The position numbers were made by a program, and so were the translations under genes. A DNA stretch of 64,000 bases from Myxococcales bacterium 68-20 (GTDB lineage: Bacteria; Myxococcota_A; Polyangia; Polyangiales; Polyangiaceae): positions 62,001-126,000 of the forward strand of contig MKVQ01000042.1 in the NCBI GenBank assembly GCA_001899635.1, in the 5' to 3' direction. Numbering within the stretch: position 1 is the first letter of the stretch; each line of letters opens with the position of its first letter. Positions 53,636 to 64,000 of the stretch are shown piece after piece. The notes beneath the pieces are model-generated. The model was not told the origin of the DNA. It made no database searches and saw only the letters and a program-made list of their open reading frames with translations.

Positions 53636-54019
53636 TCAGCGGCGCCGTCCACCGCTGCTGCCGCCGAGCTCGGGCGGAAGCTCGAACTCGACCAGTAGCC
53701 GGCCATTGAGCTCGGCACCATCTTCGATGGCTACCGACTCGCCCTGGATGTCCCCCCGAACGCGAGCACCCGACTCGAGGTGAACGACGCCCTGGGCCCG
53801 CACGTCGCCCTCGAGCTCGCCGCCGACGGTGACCGCTTGCGCCTCTACATTCGAGGCGGCCTTCGCGCCGTCCGCGATCGTGAGGTCGCCGCGAAGGGTG
53901 ATGTCCCCTTCGACCGTTCCCTCGAGGCGCAGATCGCCGTCGCCGGAAACGCGACCGCGCACGCGCGTGGACCGGCCGATCACGGCCTCGCCGCCACCAC
54001 CCGTTGTCGTCCTCGCCAT
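53636..54019 (-). CDS. Bactofilin, first of three (BacN-like)
   Basis: 127 residues. A Thr/Gly-rich lead (MARTTTGGGG) precedes the core GRSTRVRGRVSGDGDLRLEGTVEGDITLRGDLTIADGAKAASNVEAQAVTVGGELEGDVRAQG, which closes with LLVEFELPPEL; the tail is GGSSGGRRR. It is first of a bactofilin trio and pyrE on the minus strand, divergent from the membrane-protein gene at 54182. The promoter of the trio must lie between 54020 and 54181. Confidence 0.86.
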   Translation of the reverse strand: MARTTTGGGGEAVIGRSTRVRGRVSGDGDLRLEGTVEGDITLRGDLTIADGAKAASNVEAQAVTVGGELEGDVRAQGVVHLESGARVRGDIQGESVAIEDGAELNGRLLVEFELPPELGGSSGGRRR

Positions 54020-54181
54020 CGGGCCGCGTACTAGTACAGGCCGCGATCGCTGTCACGCCTGACCTGACCTCGCGCAGCCGGCGAGGACGAAGCGAGACGA
54101 GAGCGGACTACGAGAACCGGGGCGGGTGGAAGGCGAGAGCCGTGTTTCCGACTCCGCGTAATGAGCTAAGCTGCCCCCGCT

Positions 54182-55141
54182 TTGACCGCCGCGGCCAAAC
54201 CGAAGGAAAAGGCGCGTCAGACACGCGCTGGCTGGCTCCTCTGCGCCGTGCCGCTCGTCGGCCTCGCAGAGCTCGTCCTCCACATGAAGCAGACGTCGAG
54301 CGACGTCGTGCCCGAGTCCGACTGGACGGTGGCTCGCGAGATCGTCAAGGCCGAGCTCCAGCCGGACGACCTCATCTTGTTCGAGCCGTTCTGGACCGAC
54401 CCGCTCGGGCGGCGCACGTTCGGCGAGCTCGCGACGATGAAGCGCTCGGGCCGCTCCGACGAGCGCCGGTTCCCGCGCGCGTTCGAGGTCTCGATCCGCG
54501 GCGCCCACAACACCGACCTCGCCGGCTGGAAGAAGCTCAAAGAGACGAAGGCCGGCACGATCACGGTCACGCTCCTCGAGAACCCTTCCTTCACGAAGGT
54601 CATCGACGACACGCTCGATCTGGTGAACCCGGAGCGCCTCTCCGTCTCGCGGGTCGACGACGGCGTCGAGCAGCCGTGCACGTTCCAGCGTGGAAGCAGC
54701 CAGGGCGGGAGCACCGTCGTTCCGCAGGGACTGCTCGTGCCCGCGGACAAGTTCGTGTGCCAGGGTGGTCACGTCGGCGTCGCCGTCCTCCACGGGCTCG
54801 ACCACCACCCTCACGTCTGCATGTACGCAACGCCGATGCAGGGCGCGTCACTCCGCATGAAGTTCTCGAACGTCACGTTCGGATCGAGCCTGCACGGTCA
54901 CTCCGGCATCCAGTGGCTCGTCGAGCGGACGCCGACACCGGACAAGGTCGCGGTCACGTTCTCCGCGTTCGATCGCTTGATCGGGACACACCACCACAAG
55001 GTCGGCGTCGGCTGGGTCGGCTTCGAGCTCCCGACCGCGGAGATCGACGGCAAGAAGGGCGACCTCGTCGCCGAGATCGCTCCGTCGTCGCAACGTCAGT
55101 TCTGCTTCGAGGCGACGACGCGCCGTGAGGTCTCTCGGTGA
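54182..55141 (+). CDS. Membrane-anchored protein coupled to the glycosyltransferase gene
   Basis: About 319 residues from a TTG at 54182; no better upstream start is visible, and the next ATG would cut off the membrane segment. One N-terminal span (about 17-33, WLLCAVPLVGLAELVLH), so the remainder lies outside the cytosol. The body is beta-rich with FEVSIRGAHNTDLAGWKK, CTFQRGSSQGGSTVVPQG, VCQGGHVGVAVLHGLDHHPHVCMYA and SGIQWLVERTPTP, with several His/Cys pairs. No family recognised. Its stop overlaps the GTG start of the family 39 glycosyltransferase (GTGA), which suggests joint function in sugar transfer. Confidence 0.75.
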   Translation: MTAAAKPKEKARQTRAGWLLCAVPLVGLAELVLHMKQTSSDVVPESDWTVAREIVKAELQPDDLILFEPFWTDPLGRRTFGELATMKRSGRSDERRFPRAFEVSIRGAHNTDLAGWKKLKETKAGTITVTLLENPSFTKVIDDTLDLVNPERLSVSRVDDGVEQPCTFQRGSSQGGSTVVPQGLLVPADKFVCQGGHVGVAVLHGLDHHPHVCMYATPMQGASLRMKFSNVTFGSSLHGHSGIQWLVERTPTPDKVAVTFSAFDRLIGTHHHKVGVGWVGFELPTAEIDGKKGDLVAEIAPSSQRQFCFEATTRREVSR

Positions 55142-57117
55142 ACAAGATCGACGAACAGGATCGCGAGACGAAGCGCACGGACGTTGCCGAGCAAGGGCCT
55201 CTCGCGGACAGCACCGAGGAGCCGAAGGCCGCTCCGGTGACGGCGCCCGTCGCCGACGACGACGCGAACGCCGAGCCGAGCGCCGCGAACGCGGAAGCGA
55301 AGGAACGCGAGGAATCCCACGCCGAGCCGCGCTCGAACGAGACCGCGAAGAAGAACGCCGCGGATGCCCTCCCGATCGGCGCGCGCGTCAGCGCATGGGC
55401 GAAGCGCAACGTCGACCACCTGATCGGCGCGGGCATCGGACTCGTTTACGTGCTGTGGCTCCTCGGGACGGCGCGGAACCTCGGCTTCTCGCGTGACGAG
55501 GGCTTCTACTTCTCGGCGTCGAGCGAATACGAGCGCTGGTTCAAGCTGCTGTTCTCGACGCCGGGGAAGGCGTTCGAGCGATCGGCGATCGATCAGATCT
55601 GGGCGGCGAACCACGAGCACCCGTCGCTCGTGAAGAGCCTCTTCGCGCTCTCGCACCAGTTCCTCTGGGGGAAGTGGAAGATCTTCGAGGACCAGAGCAC
55701 CGCGTTCCGGTTCCCCGGAATGGTCTTCATGGGCCTCGCGCTGTGGATCACCTACCTGTTCGGCGCGCGCGCGTTCTCGCGTCGAGCGGGCATCATGGCG
55801 GCGATCCTGCTCGGGCTGATGCCCAACGTCTTCTATCACGCGCACCTCGCGTGCTTCGATGTGCCGATCATGGCGATGTGGATCGCCTGCATCTTCACGT
55901 ACTGGTGCGCCGAGAAGAAGGGCGGCCTCGGCTGGGCGCTCGCAGCCGGCGTGATGTACGGGCTCACGCTCGAGACGAAGCACAACGCCTGGATGTTGCC
56001 CGGCGTCTTCCTTCCCCACGCGCTGCTCATCCACGGGCGGGCGATGGCGACCGAGACGTCGAAGACGGCGCGCCTCCCCATCCCTGCGTCGCTCCTGGCG
56101 ATGGCGACGGTCGGGCCGGCGGTGTTCCTCCTGCTCTGGCCCTGGCTGTGGAACGACACGCTCCCGCGAATCCAGGAGTACGTGAACTTCCACCTGCATC
56201 ACGACTACTACAACATCGAGTTCCTCGGCGTGACCTACTTCGGCCCGCCCTCGCCGAAGAGCTACATGCCTGTGATGATCGCGGCGACGGTGCCGACGGT
56301 CACGCTCGTCCTCTTCGCCGTCGGCGCGATCGATCGCCTGCGCGTCCTCGTCGCGCGCCTCTTCACTTGGGCGGGCACGGCGCTCGAGCGCACGTTCTCC
56401 TGGCCGAAGGAAGCGCCGCCGAACGATCCGGTCCAGACCGACGTCCTCCTCTTCCTCTCGCTCGCCGTGCCGCTCGCGGTGTTCCTCCTCCCGCGCACGC
56501 CGATCTTCGGCGGGACGAAGCACTGGATCACGGCGTACCCCGCGCTCGCGATCTTCGCGGGCCGCGGCTTCGATCTCGTCGCCACGCGCATCGAGGCGCT
56601 CCTTCGAGAGAAGACGACGTGGGGCGACGCGAAGCGGCGCTGGGTCGTCGCGCTCGTCGGCGCCTTCACCTGCCTTGCGCCCTTCGTCGTGACGCGCCAC
56701 TCGCATCCGTTCGGGCTCTCGGCCTACGTACCGTTCTTCGGTGGCACCGCCGGCGGCGCCGACCTCGGGCTCAATCGACAGTTCTGGGGCTTCACCACCC
56801 AGAGCCTCGATCCGTGGTTCCGCGAGAACACCAAGCCCGGCGACACCGTCTACATCATGGATACGGCGTGGCAGTCGTGGCAGCGGATGATCGACGAGAA
56901 GCGCATCCCGCCGTGGCTCCGCGGCGTCGGCAGCCCGGCCGAAGCCGAGATCTCGATCGTGCACCACGAGCAGCACATCAACGAGGTCGACTACAACATC
57001 TGGACCGAATACGGCACGACGGCGCCCGAGTACGTGCTCACGCACGACGGCGTCCCGATCGTCTCGGTCTACCGCCGGCCGCCCGGGCTCCAGCGCGGTC
57101 GCGCACGCAACCGCTGA
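55138..57117 (+). CDS. Family 39-type (PMT/ArnT-like) membrane glycosyltransferase
   Basis: 659 residues. A long, charged, disordered N-terminus (to about 80) precedes a multi-span membrane body with about 9-11 helices. The first periplasmic loop holds the acidic catalytic motif GFSRDEGFYF and, a little later, NHEHPSLVK. Other conserved parts are HAHLACFDVPIMAMW and LETKHNAWMLPG. Such enzymes use polyprenyl-phosphate sugars to modify proteins, lipids or polysaccharides on the outer face of the inner membrane. The C-terminal soluble domain (about 555-659) has EYVLTHDGVPIVSVYRRP. GTG start overlaps the previous stop. Confidence 0.88.
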   Translation: MNKIDEQDRETKRTDVAEQGPLADSTEEPKAAPVTAPVADDDANAEPSAANAEAKEREESHAEPRSNETAKKNAADALPIGARVSAWAKRNVDHLIGAGIGLVYVLWLLGTARNLGFSRDEGFYFSASSEYERWFKLLFSTPGKAFERSAIDQIWAANHEHPSLVKSLFALSHQFLWGKWKIFEDQSTAFRFPGMVFMGLALWITYLFGARAFSRRAGIMAAILLGLMPNVFYHAHLACFDVPIMAMWIACIFTYWCAEKKGGLGWALAAGVMYGLTLETKHNAWMLPGVFLPHALLIHGRAMATETSKTARLPIPASLLAMATVGPAVFLLLWPWLWNDTLPRIQEYVNFHLHHDYYNIEFLGVTYFGPPSPKSYMPVMIAATVPTVTLVLFAVGAIDRLRVLVARLFTWAGTALERTFSWPKEAPPNDPVQTDVLLFLSLAVPLAVFLLPRTPIFGGTKHWITAYPALAIFAGRGFDLVATRIEALLREKTTWGDAKRRWVVALVGAFTCLAPFVVTRHSHPFGLSAYVPFFGGTAGGADLGLNRQFWGFTTQSLDPWFRENTKPGDTVYIMDTAWQSWQRMIDEKRIPPWLRGVGSPAEAEISIVHHEQHINEVDYNIWTEYGTTAPEYVLTHDGVPIVSVYRRPPGLQRGRARNR

Positions 57118-57884
57118 GGCTGCCGCCTCACCCCGCGGCTCCCTCGGCCAACTCGCCCGCGGGTTGCGGGCGAAGCCGATTTTGCGCGGTGCGCGCAACC
57201 CGTGCGCTGCCGCGGCGAAGCAGACTCTGTTTCGCGTGCAGATCGCGCGTGGCGCGCCAGTTGCTGTCGGTCGCTACGCGATCATCTGCGGCGCGGGGCG
57301 AGACCTGCGCCGGCGGTCGCCGATTCGAAGGAGCCTTTTGATGCCCGAGACCGTGATCTACGACCAGGGGGGTCATCGCAACATCCTGCTCGAGGACTAC
57401 GGGCACGGCCTCGCAGTGCAGGCGAACCAGCATCTCATCGTGCACGGCGGCGAGGGCATGATCCTCGATCCCGGCGGACACAAGGTCTACAACAAGGCGC
57501 TCAGCGCGACGACCTCGCTCCTGGCCGGGAGCAAGCTCCGTCACATCTTCCTGTCCCATCAGGACCCGGACATCGTCGCAGCGGTGAACGGCTGGTTGAT
57601 GACCACGGACGCCGACGCGTGGTGCTCGCAGCTCTGGGTCCGCTTCGTGCCCCACTTCGGCGTCGACAAGCTGGTCGTCGATCGACTCAAGCCGATCCCG
57701 GACGAGGGCATGTACCTGCCCCTCGGCGACAGCGAGGTGATGATCCTGCCCGCGCACTTCCTGCACTCGTGCGGGAACTTCCACGTCTACGATCCGATCT
57801 CGAAGATCCTCTACACCGGCGACCTCGGCGCCTCGCTGGGGATGGACTACGTGGAGGTCTCGGACTTCGACGCTCACATCCCCT

Positions 57885-62151
<4,267 letters not shown>

Positions 62152-62261
62152 TCATCGCGGACGCTCGTGCTTCGGTGGCCCGCACGTCCGCACGCTTCGA
62201 GCGTTCCGAGCTCGGCCCTCGTGCTCGCAGCGTGGCCGCGAGCACGAGCCATCTCAGAGCG

Positions 62262-63023
62262 CTACTTCCCGACCTCGACGATGACCGGGAGTGCGAACGC
62301 GCCCTGCGCCGGCGGCGTCGTCTCCTTGTACGTCATCTTGTTCCCGTCGACGCAGTAGTCGTAGGTCCGCGTCGGGTCCGTCGTCGTCACCACGCCGTCC
62401 GCCGCCGTGTACGCGTCGTCCTTCTTCTCGTCGACCGTCGTGGCGACCGTGCAGTTGCAGAGCGCGCCACCGTCCGTGCACGTCGCGGTGTCGAACTTCG
62501 GCGCTCCGGGGATCGCTCCCGACTGCAACGCGGCCCCGATGAAGGCGCAGTTGCTCACGCCCTGTGCACACGACTTCGGGACGGCCACCTTCCCCGAGAG
62601 CGTGAGCGTCGTGGTGCGCTGTACCTTGGTCGCGGTCGCGACCACCGTGCCGCTCGCTTTGATGACGACGTCGCTCTCCTGGAGGCCATCGCACTGCGCC
62701 TTCGCCTCGGCGAACACATCGCTGCTGACGCAGCCGCCCGTCACCTTCCAGGAGCCGACGATGTCGCCACCGCACTTCGTGAACGTGGGGCACGTGCCAT
62801 AGGTGATGTCGACGGTGGCAGCCGGGCCGCTGTCCTCCGGGGTGCCCGAGTCGACGGGGTCCCCGCCGGAGTCCTCGGCGCCCGCGTCGTTTCCGTTCGG
62901 GGTGCCCGCATCGGGATCGACCACTGCGCCGGGCGCCGAGCCGGCGTCGCCCGAGCAGCCTGCCCAACAAACGGCTCCGGCAAGGGTGACCATGACTGCG
63001 AGCGCAACGCTCCTGTTGAGCAT
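62262..63023 (-). CDS. Asp/Gly-rich lipoprotein with Cys-rich beta domain
   Basis: 253 residues; the ATG at 63023 has a GGAGG site 6 bases upstream, better than an in-frame GTG at 63035. Lipobox WAGC. An Asp/Gly/Pro-rich spacer (about 30-70, GNDAGAEDSGGDPVDSG) leads to a core with Cys at YGTCPTFTKCGGDIVGSWKVTGGCVSS and in KAQCDGLQ, KSCAQGVSNCAF and TATCTDGGALCNCT, then YDYCVDGNKMTYKET. The GSWKVTGGCV start and NKMTYKET end recall lipocalin-like or calycin-type lipoproteins seen in Polyangia; no function assigned. Convergent to nothing nearby; the upstream region carries its promoter. Confidence 0.78.
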   Translation of the reverse strand: MLNRSVALAVMVTLAGAVCWAGCSGDAGSAPGAVVDPDAGTPNGNDAGAEDSGGDPVDSGTPEDSGPAATVDITYGTCPTFTKCGGDIVGSWKVTGGCVSSDVFAEAKAQCDGLQESDVVIKASGTVVATATKVQRTTTLTLSGKVAVPKSCAQGVSNCAFIGAALQSGAIPGAPKFDTATCTDGGALCNCTVATTVDEKKDDAYTAADGVVTTTDPTRTYDYCVDGNKMTYKETTPPAQGAFALPVIVEVGK

Positions 63024-63061
63024 GAGAACCTCCACCTGGAACGGTAGCTCAGCTTACTGCC

Positions 63062-64000
63062 TCAAAGCGACAGCGCCGTCGTGACCACGGTCACATCGCC
63101 GTCCTGGAACGGCGTCGCGTTCTTCGGACGCGCGGCCGCCGCCGCCTCGGCCTTCGTGCCGGGAGGAAGGGAATAGGAGCGATCGAGGAGAGTGAATGCG
63201 ATGGGCCCCGACGACGGCGAGTCGAGCTCGACGACCACGCCCTCGGCCGGGACGGCGAGCAGGCCGACCAACGAGCCGCTCAGGATCGGACGCGGGATCG
63301 CGAAGCGGCCTTCGACCTTCACCTCGACGTGCCGTCCGAGCGGAAGCACGATCGCGAGCGACGACGCTCCGCGTGGAGACCGGAGGCGCGCGCGGACTCG
63401 GTGTCGTTTACCGTCGTCCTCGACCGAGAGCACCTCGGACGAGGGCGCCGCGAGCTCGACGCGCGGTACGTCCGCGAAGGGCGTCGGGATCGTCCATGGA
63501 AGGGCGGAGTCCTTCCGGACCGATCCGCCGATCGCGTCGAGCATCGACGGTGGCGGCGCCCCCCACGTGGACGGGCCCCAGGTCGTGTCGACGAACACGC
63601 GAGCGGAGCCGTCGTCCTGACGGAAGACGACGTTCGCGCGTTGCGGGACGGTGGCGGTGAACTTCGGTACGACGAGCGCGACGCCCGACGCGACGAGAGC
63701 GATCGCCGCGAGCGCCGCCGGAACACGCCGCCCGACTCGCGCGGGCACGTCCACGAGCATCGGCGCGAGCGTGGTCGTGAGGAGGAGCGTCGGCAACGCA
63801 AGGAGCGGAGCGACCGCGAACCCGAGCGCTTCGTAGAGGCTGGTGGCGAGCGCGAAGACGAGCATCGCTGCGGCGACGGCTGGTGCCACGCAGGCGCCCG
63901 CGAGCGGAAGCCATCCCGCGATCGCCGCCACCAGCGTCGGAACGACGAAGAGGTAGCTCATCCCGGGCGCGATCGCCGCGGTGACCACGCCGAGCGCTCC
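63062..64000 (-). CDS. C-terminal part of a multi-pass membrane protein (possibly M28-type peptidase)
   Basis: The frame is open to the right window edge, so the start is missing. The visible ~312 residues begin with PGMSYLFVVPTLVAAIAGWL and contain three more membrane helices (VAPAVAAAMLVFALATSLYEALGF, VAPLLALPTLLLTTTLAPMLV, VPAALAAIALVASGVALVVPKF). A beta-rich extracytoplasmic domain follows (LPLGRHVEVKVEGRFAIPRP; VELDSPSSGPIAFTLLDRSYSLPPG). The PGxSYLF..P opening followed by membrane helices and a beta tail is what I recall from membrane-bound M28 aminopeptidases of the ERMP1 type, but no catalytic part is in view. Confidence 0.65.
   Translation of the reverse strand, partial: GALGVVTAAIAPGMSYLFVVPTLVAAIAGWLPLAGACVAPAVAAAMLVFALATSLYEALGFAVAPLLALPTLLLTTTLAPMLVDVPARVGRRVPAALAAIALVASGVALVVPKFTATVPQRANVVFRQDDGSARVFVDTTWGPSTWGAPPPSMLDAIGGSVRKDSALPWTIPTPFADVPRVELAAPSSEVLSVEDDGKRHRVRARLRSPRGASSLAIVLPLGRHVEVKVEGRFAIPRPILSGSLVGLLAVPAEGVVVELDSPSSGPIAFTLLDRSYSLPPGTKAEAAAAARPKNATPFQDGDVTVVTTALSL

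Overview
The window looks like ordinary chromosome from a very GC-rich deltaproteobacterial predator or scavenger of the Myxococcota, probably Polyangiales. This is inferred from the gene content: four eukaryote-type Ser/Thr kinases with single membrane spans and extracellular tails, TPR/PEGA envelope proteins, three bactofilins in a row, a serpin, many Cys-rich or Asp/Gly-rich lipoproteins, and an RpoH-type sigma factor. I saw no rRNA, tRNA, CRISPR, transposase or prophage gene.

Left third (1-24.2 kb). The 3' end of a PhnD-like binding protein is followed by an Mth938-like protein, a possible Imm33-type immunity protein beside a large exported protein, and an S41 protease paired with an exported HEAT-repeat protein. 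Next come an RpoH-like sigma factor, a metallo-beta-lactamase hydrolase, a YdcF-like protein overlapping a HEAT-cyclophilin lipoprotein, coaX with a FecCD permease, and a six-repeat Cys-rich lipoprotein. Two convergent signalling modules follow (kinase + TPR protein; kinase + two coupled PEGA-like proteins), then a TPR protein with a clear terminator.

Middle (24.2-44.5 kb). This part holds an Imm17-like small membrane protein, a TonB receptor divergent from rseP, proC with a TerB-like protein, lipoproteins and a Gly/Pro-rich membrane protein. Between 32.5 and 32.8 kb lies an unusual array of about seven palindromes spaced about 42 bp apart. A rearranged 1.5-kb stretch bounded by 28-bp direct repeats follows, with a truncated gene inside it. 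Then come a second PhnD-like protein, a LamG-like lipoprotein, a TPR-PEGA-TonB receptor fusion with its lipoprotein, and two tandem kinases. A two-hairpin intergenic repeat family recurs at 13.4, 30.9, 41.2 and 44.5 kb.

Right third (44.9-64 kb). This part holds an OmpR-type two-component pair, a serpin lipoprotein whose predicted reactive bond is Met-Ser, ppsR, a Pro-rich membrane protein, an operon of three bactofilins plus pyrE, a family 39 glycosyltransferase with a coupled membrane protein, an ODP-type di-iron protein, polX with an unusual tail overlapping ligA, a lipoprotein, and the end of a multi-pass membrane protein.

How it fits together: most non-housekeeping genes encode envelope sensing (kinases, PEGA/TPR partners, two-component pair), proteolysis and its control (S41, RseP, serpin), envelope uptake (TonB receptors, FecCD) and cell-shape scaffolding (bactofilins). 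Gene overlaps of the GTGA or TGATG type suggest several translationally coupled pairs. All assignments are by eye; no database search was run.
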